This document shows positions 46,545 through 57,031 of a DNA stretch of 57,334 nt, piece after piece (positions within the stretch are counted from its first letter, which is position 1; every line of letters starts with the position of its first letter). The position numbers and the translations under genes were made by a program. The notes under the pieces were generated by a model. The model made no database searches and had not been told where the DNA came from. It was given only the letters and a program-made list of their open reading frames with translations. Origin of the DNA: Penium margaritaceum (Eukaryota > Streptophyta > Zygnematophyceae > Desmidiales > Peniaceae); the NCBI GenBank assembly GCA_023375785.1, contig SZWC01015119.1, positions 1,295-58,628 on the forward strand, written 5' to 3'.

Positions 46545-48205
46545 TTAAGCTGCACATCGCCATGTGGACTCTGCAGAGTCGAGATGCGTGTACAACTCGT
46601 TAAGCTGTGTTGCAGCCGTCGACTCGCCTACTACATCTGCAACATGCAGGCGGTCAGTCGTGGAATGAACTTGACGGTGGACCTTGATCACGTGCACTTC
46701 GGCACAAGCCACGGCCTCTTGCAGCATCGCCGCCTCATCTCGCAGGTCAGTCGTCGAATCATCTTTGGCCTGGTTGCCAGTTACTTGCAAGGCGTCGACA
46801 CCAGACACGTGTTGGCATCTGTAACATCTGCATGTGTGGGAGGTACTACTGTGGAGGCACCGGCTGTTACGAACACACGTGTCACTCCGACGTCGACTGT
46901 TGGCCGGACGTCCGCATCCATCGGTGAATCTATCTTTATCGCATCGTCACCGTCATTGGGAGCGCGTGCAACATCTTGGGGCTCCTCCCTACCCCCGGTG
47001 TACACCTAATCATCCAACTGCTGCTGAACATCCATCCATCCCCGACGTGCATCCCGTAGAGACCACTCAGCTGCCTGGAGACGTGTGTGCACATCCTCCA
47101 TGCACTCCTCAGCAACCCTTTGTGCTGGAACATTCGTAGTGTAATAACGGCTACTGGTCTGCTGGAGCTCAGCCATGAGAGCCTGCACGTACGCCTCCGC
47201 TTGAGCCACGACTGCCTCTTGCTCGTCAACCACAAAACGTAGGCGCTCAGGTACGGGAACTACAACTTGGACGTGTGTAGATGTGTCGTTGGCTGGAACC
47301 GCCATGGTGTCAGCGATGTCGGTCAAGGCAGCCATGAGCCGGAGGTTCGTAGCTCGCTCTGCATCCTCCACGGTAGGTGCACCTATAGGGGTGACTGTTA
47401 CACGCTCATTAGATGTCGTGGACACAACCACCACTCGGCCTTCAGTAGTGTCTACCACAGTAATGGCTGCTCCTACACGGGCCGTCGCTGATGAGGCATC
47501 AACTGATATTGCCTCCTCCAACTGTCGGTGCAAGTCCAACCGCCTTCACACTACACCGTACAATGTCCACTCAGTAGCATCCATGCATGTGTGCAGATCC
47601 TCAACGTCTAACACCGCTGCTGGAAGACTCACGGCGTCTGCGGTACTCTAACGTATGCTCGCTGCTTGTAGCTCAAGCATGAGCTCCTGTAGGTGCCCGT
47701 CCGCACGGGCCACCGCATCCACTTGGTCGCAAAGCGCAGAGTGTAGACACTCGAACATGGAGGTCACCTCAGCTGCTGGTGCATGAGCTGCTACTTGAGC
47801 GGTACCTCCATAGACAACTGTGGGAGCAGCGCCAACCACACATGACGTGCTGGCCATATCGACCTTGCTCGCCTCTCCCGATGATCCCTCGGCATGTATA
47901 CATGCAATGTATGTTGCTCAAGTATTGTCTACCCCTGTAGAAGTCACACGGACTGCTGTACGGGTGATAATTATTGTGGTCTCTACACCAACATGGGCAT
48001 CCGTTACTGGCATCCCAGTTTTCACAGCAGCTACTATTGTTGTTGCTACTATCACGACATTGTGCCCGGATGTCTGCTCCAAGGCATTAGTCGTCATCGC
48101 CACTACTGCTGTTGCCTCATCCACTGCCACTGCAACATTGGCCGCTGTCACTACAGCGTCAGCTTCGGTCTGCATCCCCATCTCCATCACTGCCTCAGTC
48201 TCCAA
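46545..48205 (-). pseudogene. Degraded coiled-coil protein with three tandem repeats
   Basis: One minus-strand frame runs from 48205 to about 46781. It is broken only by stops (at 47918, 47648, about 47560, 47006 and 46781), then shifts frame into 46808-46545. Three related 70-codon blocks occur: 47722-47513 (DGHLQELMLELQAAS..), 47218-47009 (AEAYVQALMAELQQTS..) and from 46721 (AEVHVIKVHRQVHSTT..). The first two are exactly 504 bp apart and the third 497 bp further, which accounts for the frame change. Each block is helical, with a VEDLHT/MEDVHT/LNELYTHL motif and an AEW or AES triplet. Val/Thr/Ala-rich linkers separate them. No catalytic motif. It may be a structural Gag-like protein; I recognise no family. 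Confidence 0.6.
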
Positions 48206-48399
48206 CTCTGCGTTTGACTACTCGTCTGCCTCTGACTCCGCATCAGACCACTCCCTGGATGACTCGTCCTCACTAAGAGTCCCTCGTCGTACAGCACCAT
48301 GAGTCACATCCCTCCTGCACTCTCTGGTGGTAGTCAGCAGACACTCCATCCATCCCCTTGACCAATACACCAGCAAAAGCTATGAAGGGGTACCGCACC

Positions 48400-48905
48400 A
48401 ACAGTGCAACCGGGGACGAGAGAGTCAGCTCAATGGAAAGGGTCAGAGGTCATAATGACTCTAACTGACTCCACGACAGAGCTGAGGGCGTCAGATGTGG
48501 AGCTAAGGTCGGGAGGCGGGGCACCGTCAAGTGATGATACAAACGCAAGCCAGGATGGCAAGGAGGAAGATGGGGGTATTTGTAGCGGCATGGTGGCAGT
48601 GAACCTCTCTGAGACCACATGGTCTGTGAGCTGTTGCACCATACGCTTTACACCCTGGAGCTCAACGTACAACACCACCATAACTCCGCTAAGGGGTGCC
48701 ATGGTATCTGCTGACGTCTTTGAGTCGGATGGTGACGAAGAAGGACGGGACCGTATCCAGGGCATTTGCCACCCAGTAGGACGCTGGCGACACAGGCGCC
48801 AGCCATGGTGCTGATCGCCACAGTAGTATCAAGCAAAGCCACTAGTTGCCTAAGGCGCATGCCATGGGTGCAATTGCCACTGTGGACGTCGCGTCTACCA
48901 CACAA
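48400..48905 (-). other. Possible further part of the coiled-coil ORF
   Basis: A 111-codon minus frame (48765-48430) contains a Leu/Val-heptad-like stretch (VVLYVELQGVKRMVQQLTDHV) in another frame from the repeats downstream. It may be the N-terminal part of the same decayed protein. The plus strand is also open here (48404-48814), so the call is weak. Confidence 0.3.
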
Positions 48906-49417
48906 GCAGTGCTGGTGCCAACCACAGTGTCGGCTGCGCTCCTTGCCACGCTTATCTGCTCAACTCCAAAGCTTGGCGTGGATGAGTGCACACGGAACTT
49001 GCTCCCACTGGTACAAGGCCACAGGGGGAGGTGAGCAACCAAGGCACAGTCTCTTAGACGTGGTGCGACACCGTCACAAGGAAGACCACCACCACCCTGG
49101 TGGTGAACTACTATGCGACTGCTACGCGATTTCCATGCTGCTATCGTGTGGCAAACTCAATGTGCGACCTTGAGTTGCCTTGAGTGCTAATGTTGTTGTC
49201 GCTATTGCGTACGACCGCTATCAACGCCGATGACTTTGGTCCCCGCCACACTTCCCATGGCGGGTAATGCTGCTGGTGGTGTTACTACGGCTGCGACTAT
49301 TGCTGCTACACCGGTTGCCGTCACCAATCAACGACTGCGATCCCTGACAACCTCATTTTTTCCTTTTTCTATCACTGATCACTTCGGTGCCAATGGGGTT
49401 ACCCCACTCGGGTTTTT

Positions 49418-49997
49418 TCTCTAGTGTCCCACTCGTGGACCCCCCTTGTCCTTTTTTTTTCTGCTGTCTGGCTTGACCCTCCCCTTGAGCGAGATCGTCT
49501 AGCGCGCTCGCTCGGCAGGCTCACTGATCGGCGAGCTTGCCTGTGGGCAAGCTCCTTGACGCCCCCCTCTGCCCTTACGGGCAAGCCCATCGCAGCAGGA
49601 AACTACACGGTAGCTTCCTGCTGCTGGCAGTAGCATGGTAGTGCCACGCCGACCGGTCAAAGGAGCCACATGGCTCGAGTGGGGTCACCTGGGACTGTGT
49701 GCGGAGAGACGGGATGGCTTGAGGGTCGGAGACCCTCATGCACCACGGTTCTGGCCTAGTCGGCCAAGGATTCTGTCGAATCTGTTTCAACCCCACTCGT
49801 GGACCCCCCTTGTCCATTCTTTTGCTCTTTGGCTCGACTCTCGCCTCGAGCGAGATCGTCGAGCGCGCTCGCTCGGTGGGCTCACCGATCGACGAGGTCG
49901 CCAGTGGACGAGCTCCTCCATCCCCTCCCTGTCCTTACGGGCAAACCCATCGTAGTAAGAAACTACACAATAGCTTCCTACTGCTGCAACGAGGACG
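49418..49997. repeat. Pair of ~210-bp direct repeats flanking a SINE
   Basis: 49418-49635 and 49792-49997 match from CCCACTCGTGGACCCCC to the AAACTACAC..TAGCTTCCT end. Each copy ends in an inverted repeat (CAGCAGGAA..TTCCTGCTG in the first). One changed arm base in the second copy is matched by a change in the opposite arm. The SINE-like segment 49664-49795 lies between them. Confidence 0.75.
49664..49795 (+). mobile_element. Truncated copy of the tRNA-derived SINE
   Basis: Aligns with 20455-20570: A box TGGCTCGAGTGG (49671-49682), B-box counterpart GGGTCGGAGACCC (49723-49735), second A box TGGCCTAGTCGG (49752-49763). It ends at the second repeat of the 49.4-50.0 kb duplication. The 3' hairpin and T-rich tail are missing. 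Confidence 0.55.
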
Positions 49998-49999
49998 GG

Positions 50000-50460
50000 A
50001 CTAGCTGTAGTTGCTCTCGCGGCTGTTGCGCGTGCTCTTGCGTGTACTGCTACTGCCAATGCTGAAGCGCACGTGACGAAGCGCCGTTGCAGTTGCTGTT
50101 ACTGCACTCTACTGTTGTTGCCTGCTGGTGTTGATACTGTCGAGTCTACTACTGCTGGCCCTACTCTTGCTGTGTGCACTACTACTGCTACAGTTGCAAG
50201 GCACGCGTGCAGTAGCTCAACGCCACTACTGTTGCTACTTCCGCGACCGTTGCTTCCCTCCGCTATTGATGTAGCTCTTGACTACTACTCATTGCTGCTA
50301 CAGCTAGAGCTACTCGCAGCCGTCGTTGCTACTCGCTTGCTGCTAAGGTTGCTGCCCTCCGCCGCTACTGCTGCAACCGCTCGCTGTTGCCGCTGCTGCT
50401 ACTACTACAACTACTATTGTTTCTACTACTCCAGCTACTACTCGTAGCCGCTACTGTTGC
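50000..50460. repeat. CTG/CTA triplet-rich low-complexity tract
   Basis: Dense CTACTG, GTTGCT and TACTAC triplets in the leader of the minus-strand element, giving Tyr/Cys/Leu-rich open frames. It resembles in style the triplet-rich leader at 36.3-37.4 kb. Confidence 0.7.
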
Positions 50461-50658
50461 ATGTGCTTCCCGACTCTATTGTTGCTGCGGCTGTTATTGC
50501 TGGAGTTTCCAGTGGCTACTACCTCTTTCTTGTCTCCCTCCACCGCTACGCTGCAACGTAGTCGTGGTGCGTCCTTCCAAGATATGCTGTTGCTTATATG
50601 GGTGGCTCTTGGTGCTGCTATGTCTCTGTTGCAAAGCACAACGAGCTGTGAGTCGTTC

Positions 50659-50671
50659 GCTCTGGTACCAA
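50659..50671 (-). promoter_or_regulatory. Primer-binding site, tRNA-iMet type
   Basis: Minus strand reads TGGTACCAGAGCG three bases after the LTR end CTCA. One change from TGGTATCAGAGC. Confidence 0.8.
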
Positions 50672-50673
50672 AA

Positions 50674-51482
50674 TGAGATTTCGAGGAAGCTCCTAGCAAG
50701 CTTGCCACTGACTAGGCGTCAGCACTTAGTCAGCTCACGGCGTCAACATAGGTCGGATGCGGAACGGCAAGGGTTTGGCTAGGCAACACAAACAGAGTGT
50801 GAAATGTGCTTCCATAAATAAAACACATGCAGAGAGATACAACATAAAGCCACGACCACCTAGATAACTTTCAAGCCTTGTGCGCAACTAGCGCAGCCAA
50901 GGGCGCGTTTGGTTGTGCACTAGGCGCAACTCGCGCAAAACTACACAGACTGCCAAAACGGCCAAGTAGAGGCTTAAACACTCGCCCGGTCACAACCTCC
51001 GGCATAGGCGTCAGAACGACGTGTCGTTTGAACCAGAACGACCAGTCAAATGAGCCTGACACGTCCACAATGTGCCAGGAAGGTCTCCTCGTGACCCCGG
51101 AACATGTCTCCAGGTGCCCAGGCCTCAACTAGCGAGCAAGGTACGTAACTAGACGCCGGGCAACACGTCATGAGCACCCGCCATGCATACATTTGTTCAA
51201 GGCTCTAGGTCTCCACTCGCACCTGTACTATCCACCATGTGCGCGGGTGTCGACCAGAGCCACCTCAGGTCTCCTCGTGACCCCGGAACATGTCTCTGGG
51301 TGCCCGGGTCTTAACCACCGAAAAAACTATAGCAGCTACACAATCACAACCCCAGATTTCAGAACACAATAGATGCATCACATCAAAGATATCATAAGTG
51401 ATAATGAAGTCTTGGATCTCTACAAGTCTTGTGATACCACAACCGTTGTGCGGAGCGATGTTATCTCAAAGTACACACAACA
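50674..51482 (-). repeat. 5' LTR of minus-strand element
   Basis: An 809-bp partner of 45197-46003. In minus orientation it starts TGTTGTGTG and ends CTCA beside the PBS. Confidence 0.88.
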
Positions 51483-53321
51483 AGATCCGCTACCTCGTTT
51501 GTTGGGGGAATGTCGTGGATTGCTCACTGTTGATCCACCATTGCCGAAATCTTTGCTGGTTGATTATGCCCATAGGCGGATGCTTACACTGCGTTCATCG
51601 TCATCATTACGAAGTCTGAGATAATCTAGACGGTTGAGATGTGCTGAAGACTTGTGTGAGGTTTTTGCCTATGAGAAAAATCTTCGATCACCCCTTTGGC
51701 GTTGTTGAGCGTAGATATGGAGTGTTATGTATGACATGGACACTCCAAACATGGCAATTGTGGAGCAAAAGATGTCCCAAAGGTTTATGACGATACACTC
51801 ATTGGGAATTCGTTAGAAGCGAGTAATTCGATGGTCAATTTTTGGATTGTCGAGTGCACAAGAAACAGAAACAGGTATACATGGCTTATGGGGCGTTTGA
51901 GTCGAGAGATGCCTGTGACTCTGCATCGTAAGAGGTTACTTTGAGAAGTTGAGGGGTTTTTAAAATATCAAGGCACATGTCTATAGAACTGTATTATGAT
52001 TTAGATGTCGATGCAAAACCAATGAAACGCCTACATGGTTGGAGATAGTTAATTTGAAAACCTCCGAAAAGTGCTTGATTACTCTATAATGTTTTGGAAT
52101 GGATCGTGGGAGTATGGGCAGGTGGCCGAACTGGAATAGGCAGAATGGCTTAATTATTTGAAGGATGAAGCGTCTCGGGACCTGAATCAAAGGTGTGAAA
52201 TTCCAAAGAGCCGAGTTAAGGGACTCGTGTACACGAGGGTATGGAATCGTGGATGTGTGAATTGTTGAGTTGAGAAGTACCTGATTGAATGAAGGCATAA
52301 AATTAATATAATATAACATAGGAAAATATTATCATTTTGAAGGGAATTTTCACCTGAGAGAATATGATGGGCCCTGAGTTCCCTTATGTTCCTCAATGAA
52401 CGTGGATGCTTCCATGTGGCTTTCATTCTACTATTGAAGCATATCAGCAGGTTGTGAATTTTCGTCACTGTAAGTTCGACTTGTCTGAAACGAACACTTT
52501 CGGTCCGTGCACCACCGGTCTGAAGTCGCCAGGAGCCTGCGGCAAAGTTCCACCCCATCAGCCACAATCTCTTTCCACACTGCGCAGCCCACGGAAAGTG
52601 CCAGGCTGGAGCTACACGTTCTAGTTTGTATGCCACGCTGGAGGAGATCCTGGTGAGTATGAGCTACACGTCGCTGTGGCGACGGCAGGCATCTGACACT
52701 AGCGCTCTTTTTCGGCGGCCGTACGGCTTACTGCGTCGTCCTCTTCCTCATGATGCAGCAGGCGGCCTTCCAGCTATGGGAGGATGAATCAGGCAGAGCG
52801 GGCGGATGGACCCGACTGACAGAGAAAATGCAACGGCAAACTAATCCGGTTAATGCCATTCACTTCAAGGGATTTCAAGTTGAAAAATGTTTAAGCGTCG
52901 TAAAGATAGGAGAAACGTCAGGACGATGTACAAGCGCACGAGTTGGATCGTTTTAACCATATTTAATTTCATGACGACAAGAAAACCGTTTTCGTATGTC
53001 ACCCTGCATTGAATCTCTCAACAGCGAAAAAGAATGTTCATTCAATACACCTGGGTTCTCGACGATATTTTGAATTTGTCGCGACATCCCGAAATCCACT
53101 TCGCCGTTATACTCTGCGAATTTCGTCGCTCAACGCACGATTCTTCTCGCCGTGTAGCTGTTGCGAAAACCTGGCGACGATTGTCGTCCCGGCTTGCACG
53201 TGGAGGCCTTGCTCGTCCACCAACAATGTTGGTTGTCTTGAACTCCATCGTTGTGTTGTTGCGGTGTTGATAGGCCTTCTCCGTTCTGCTCCTCTCTCGC
53301 TGGAGCAAACGCTTCTTTCCA
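51483..53321. other. Intergenic region and thioredoxin 5' flank
   Basis: No gene recognised from 51483 to about 53000. A TATA-like CATATTTAATTT lies at 52958-52968, about 360 bp upstream of the thioredoxin ATG. It could mark the promoter, with the stretch 53000-53321 as 5' UTR; that is inference. Confidence 0.35.
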
Positions 53322-54216
53322 ATGGCTGCTCTTCAGGCTACCGCGGTTGCCGCGACCCCCTCTGGCATTGCGGTCAGCAGCAGCCTCTCCTCCGTGAAGA
53401 GAGCAGTCCGCCCAGCAACCTGCAGTCACAATGGTTTGCGGCTTGTGTCCAGTGCTGTCGTGAACAAGAGCAGGGCTGTCTCGTCATCCAGGAAGTCCCG
53501 CGTTGTCTGCGAAGCTACCGAGACCCAGGCAGGTTCGTTGCATTCACTGGACTGACAGCAGCTCATCGAGGTCCCCACATTGCGTTGCTTCAACAAGGTC
53601 TCCACGAAGAGTCGCTGCAGTACGATCGGCTGCTCTGTCCTGGATCCGCTGATGGAGTGGTAGCTGGCTGGTTTGCATTGGCCGCAGGAGTGCCTCATGG
53701 GTCGGTAACTTGTTGTAGCATCCCACGCGAGGCAGGAATGAGGGCAGGTTTTTCCTGGTCAGATGACGGGAGCTTGTTCTCCCCTCACCCAAAGAGACGA
53801 ACCATTGTCGTTTGTCTTGTCTGTCTATCACGTGCTCCTATCTTGTGTCCTGATACCGGAATTTGTCTTCCTTTCCACGTTCACCTTCCTTCGCATGTGC
53901 AGCCGGGGCCGTGTCCGATGCCACGTTCAAGGAGCTCGTTCTGGACTCTGACGTTCCCGTCCTTGTAGACTTCTGGGCTCCTTGGTGCGGTCCATGCCGC
54001 ATGATTGCTCCTCTTATCGATGAGCTTGCAGTTCAGTACGCTGGCCGGATCAGATGCCTGAAGCTGAATACCGATGACAGCCCTGGCGTGGCCACTGAGT
54101 ACGGCATCCGCAGCATTCCTACTGTCATGATCTTTAAGGGTGGCAAGAAGGTTGACACCGTCATTGGCGCCGTGCCTAAGAGCACCCTCACATCCACCAT
54201 CGACAAATACTTGTAA
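53322..54216 (+). CDS. Chloroplast thioredoxin m-type (two exons)
   Basis: A thiol-disulfide oxidoreductase that, as an m-type thioredoxin, would carry electrons from ferredoxin-thioredoxin reductase to stromal enzymes. Exon 1 is 53322-53532, the intron 53533-53902 (370 bp, GT-AG, phase 1) and exon 2 53903-54216, giving 174 residues and ending TAA. Residues 1 to about 70 are rich in Ser, Ala, Val and basic residues with few acids, typical of a chloroplast transit peptide. The mature part starts near AGAVSDATF. Active site WCGPC is at residues 98-102, with [11 protein letters not shown] context, KLNTDD at 124-129 and the cis-Pro loop SIPT with Pro at 143. An extra Cys lies at 122. The start is the first in-frame ATG with a plausible transit peptide. 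A plus frame from 53009 reads across the region but includes intron. Both exon borders and family are strongly supported; the m subtype rests on the mature sequence. Confidence 0.93.
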
Positions 54217-54730
54217 GGCGCACCTGTTGAGTGGAGGACAGGGTCCAGCTCTGGGTGGAGTGGACAGCTCTTGAGGCTGATCTGTTTTGAATTTGTTCAG
54301 CCGGGTTAGTTTTCGTCGAACACTTGTTCTCTTCGGCCCTCGTGGAACACAGCCACAACTCTGGCTATTCAGGGCCGGTAGCGGCCTTCAGGCGCTACGC
54401 TTCTTCCTGTGCTGCAACCCATTACTTCTCCTCTGCTTTCCGGCTNCGTCATCGGCGCCGTGCCTAAGAGCACCCTCACATCCACCATCGACAAATACTT
54501 GTAAGGCGCACCTGAGGGGAGGACAGGGTCCAGCTTTGGGTGGAGTGGACAGCTCTTGAGGCTGATCTGTTTTGAATTTGTTCAGCCGGGTTAGTTTTCG
54601 TCGAACACTTGTTCTCTTCGGCCCTCGTGGAACACAGCCACAACTCTGGCTATTCAGGGCCGGTAGCGGCCTTCATGCGCTACGCTTCTTCCTGTGCTGC
54701 AACCCATTACTCCTCCTCTGCTTTCCGGCT
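54159..54730 (+). repeat. 288-bp tandem duplication of the thioredoxin 3' end, joined at an N
   Basis: 54159-54445 (last codons, stop and 3' flank) is repeated at 54447-54730 with a handful of substitutions and a 3-bp deletion. The single ambiguous base N at 54446 lies exactly at the joint. The second copy restarts inside the coding sequence at CGTCAT, so it holds a dangling C-terminal fragment ending KYL-stop with no upstream gene. This is best read as an assembly join of two overlapping ends or haplotypes, though a real local duplication is possible. Confidence 0.9.
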
Positions 54731-55628
54731 TTGCCTCTCCTTGAAGATATTACTTGTATTCAGAAGGCGAGCATATGTAATGACACGTCTCAAAGCTGAA
54801 TGCCTTTCCCATGGAAATGCGAGGAACATGGATTGCGCCAAATTCGGTTCTTTTTTGTAACCTGTAAACTGGTACTGCCGTCATACAAGCCAATGGCTAC
54901 GTTGGGATTTGTGTCTTGGTCCTGCCTCATGCAACCGTTGGAAAAAAAATGGATGAACATGCAAGTTCAAGTGAACAAAGCTGCTGCCTACTGTTTCCAT
55001 GTTTCAACTACCTCTGCTTAGGAGACGGATCTTGCTGTTAGTACGTACACCATCCTGGAACTGTGTTCAAAATGACCTTTGACCCTGCTGGGATGTCTCC
55101 CATGTGACGTATAGAAAGCGTGTTGGTGTCAGCCTGTATCAGTGTCTCTGTTATAGGAGTTGTGTTCCACAACTACCTCTTATAGGGACTAAGGCTTGTT
55201 CAGAGAGGGAAACATTGTCTAAATGCTCAATCAGCCCTGAAGAAGGAAAGGACTAACTTATGTGTGCTAAATCTCACTCATGGAGAGTACACACCACCTG
55301 GATCTGTGTTGAACACTGAATCTCAACAGAGTCAATGATGATAAGACGAAGACGGATTATGTGCGATGATCTTAATAATTTGGGCAAACCCTAAGCCGAA
55401 AGATAGTGGCCCTGGCCAAAGAGGAGCTGCGAGGCAATCTGACAATCACCAATCTCTCCAACTTGCAAGTGGCACACAGACAATTATGTATGGTTACTGA
55501 GCAACAAGATGGTGATGTAATCATACTAGAAACCCTCCAAAACATCTAGTAAGGACTCGTCGATAAAAAATCTGGAGGGGGAGTCATCCCATGTCACACA
55601 TGTTCTTGCCCCTCTAAAACCAGGAGCG
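54731..55628. other. Spacer, no gene recognised
   Basis: Ordinary composition with short open frames only. A purine run (GGAGGGGGAG, near 55574-55583) precedes the LTR-like sequence, but no coding remnant of an element was recognised here. Confidence 0.45.
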
Positions 55629-56276
55629 TGTTGTGATGTGAGTTGTCCCTGTCTGTTTGTATAGCTTTCTGTGTCCAATCGGTCGTGTCCATGCTCGTGT
55701 AGATCCCTGATGCGGACGCAGTTAGCGCCAGAGCACCCACGAGTGGTGGCTCCACCCACCAGCAGCTGCCAGACAGCTGCAACGACATCCTGGGTGCTTT
55801 CCGGGGCGCTTTGCGGTTTCTCTGTAGACACTAGAGTTTTCTCGGTATACTGGCTCTTGAGCCCGTTTTGCATGTTTTGCATTGTCTGTCCACCGATCGA
55901 TGCCAAACTTGTGCGTGTGACTAGTCATAACGTCCGGCTCAAGATTCTACATCTCTAGGTTCAGACGGTGTTGCGTTTGGATACCTGTGCGCAGAGTTAC
56001 GGCCAAAACAATGATTTTTGGCCAGTTTTTAGGACAAACTGACACTGTCTCGTGCGTCACCCACCGTGCGTCGCTACAACTATTTATGCTATGAGCTTGT
56101 TAGGTGTCATCTCTCTCTGCATTTACTAAGCTGTTGGAGCTTATGAGACTTTGCGCGTCTCCCTAGCCTGACCCTTGCTGTTTCTTGCACATGCTTGCTT
56201 GTTAGTGCGCCACATGACTGGACAGTGTCGCCACGTCAACATGAGCAATGTTAGGAAGCTTCCTAGCAATTTCTCA
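55629..56276 (+). repeat. LTR of a plus-strand retrotransposon (5' end only)
   Basis: A 648-bp LTR candidate starting TGTTGTGATG and ending TTCTCA directly before an exact PBS. Its terminal segment AGCTTCCTAGCAATTTCTCA resembles the LTR ends of the 45.2-51.5 kb element, so the two families are related. The partner LTR would lie beyond the window or be lost. The 5' boundary is inferred from the TGTTGTG start. Confidence 0.65.
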
Positions 56277-56288
56277 TGGTATCAGAGC
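56277..56288 (+). promoter_or_regulatory. Primer-binding site, tRNA-iMet
   Basis: Exact TGGTATCAGAGC after the LTR end CTCA. Confidence 0.92.
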
Positions 56289-56625
56289 AGCGAGACCTCT
56301 CTCGCTGAGCTACGCCGCAGAGACGCAGCACCCGCAGCAGCAGTGAGAGTCACCGTTGCCGCCATATTATGGGACCCGTCACAGCTGTTTTCAGCAGCAA
56401 CACCTCCCACACAATCCCCACCACGTCACCGGGTGAGCTGCGGCAGTTACCAGCTCTAGCAGCCAAGCCGAGCAGCAGCAACAACACTGGGTGGCAGCAG
56501 GAGCCGTGTCTGGCTGCTCATCTGTACAAAGAAAAAAATGAAAAAACAAGTACTAAATGTCACATGCAAGGCTTGCACAAGGTTAGGTACCCTAGTGCTT
56601 TATGATTTCGTTGTATGAAATAATA

Positions 56626-56655
56626 TTCAGGGTGCCCAAAAAGTCCGTTTACCCA
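56626..56655 (+). mobile_element. Probable Tc1/mariner-like transposon terminus
   Basis: After a TA dinucleotide (56624-56625) the sequence reads TTCAGGGTGCCCAAAAAGTC, which resembles the CAGGGTG.CCAAAAAGT termini of Tc1/mariner-like elements. It interrupts the leader of the LTR element starting at 55629. The right end is outside the window, so the inverted repeat cannot be confirmed. Confidence 0.4.
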
Positions 56656-57031
56656 TAGCTTTTCCATGTATTTTAATGCAACGAATTGGGGTCATGCGTG
56701 TTCGTAATTTCGTTGTGTTAATGGTCATTAGGGTATTTTTTCACGTGACGTTCCTTGTAAATTGCATGTTCGAAGAGCTGGTGTTTGAATTTTCGGAGTT
56801 CGAACGTGCGCGCCAAACACTTGGTCGCGCCCGGACGTGCACGATTGTTTTCGTTGCCGCCGTGGCACGCGACGCGATGCTGTTTGATGCTGTCAAACGG
56901 CGTCGGGTCGTCGTGCGTAGCGCCGCATCGCGTCGCAAAACTCCATGCACACAACACGCAGGAGTACAATTGCACGCTCATCCAACCGTACCACCACTGC
57001 CGTCATCCACCTCAGCTAAGCATCAACCACC

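Larger units (their letters stand above)
45197..51482 (-). mobile_element. Minus-strand LTR element with coiled-coil ORF and no pol
   Basis: LTRs at 45197-46003 (3') and 50674-51482 (5') in minus orientation, about 808 bp each, starting TGTTGTGTG and ending CTCA or CCCA. A PBS follows the 5' LTR (50659-50671), and the minus strand has CAGGGGGAGTGT as a PPT before the 3' LTR (46004-46015). The 4.7-kb interior has no protease, integrase, RT or RNase H. It contains a decayed minus-strand frame for a coiled-coil protein with three repeats (46545-48205). This suggests a non-autonomous gag-only-like (TR-GAG) element, though the protein is not recognisably Gag. No matching target duplication was found (GAAAA against AGATC), so recombination or boundary error is possible. 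Confidence 0.75.

Noticed and set aside
5313-47660. A variant nuclear genetic code in which TAG (or TAG and TAA) encodes Gln
   Set aside because: Many stops fall at Gln positions, but the 28.6-34.9 kb copia element also has TAG and TGA at Trp-like sites and TAA at a Tyr-like site, frameshifts are common, and the only intact gene ends with TAA. Transposon decay explains it better. A tRNA-Gln(CUA) gene and TAG codons inside conserved host genes would be needed.
47820-48302. 160-codon plus-strand Ser/Thr/Val-rich frame
   Set aside because: It is antisense to the continuous coiled-coil frame of the minus-strand element and has no recognisable features.
53009-53968. 319-codon plus-strand frame across the thioredoxin locus
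   Set aside because: It reads through 5' UTR, exon 1 in the wrong frame and the intron. The spliced 174-residue thioredoxin is a far better explanation.
54287-54799. Repeated small frames starting MNLFSRVSFRRT after the thioredoxin stop
   Set aside because: Same 3'-flank sequence duplicated at the N joint; non-coding.
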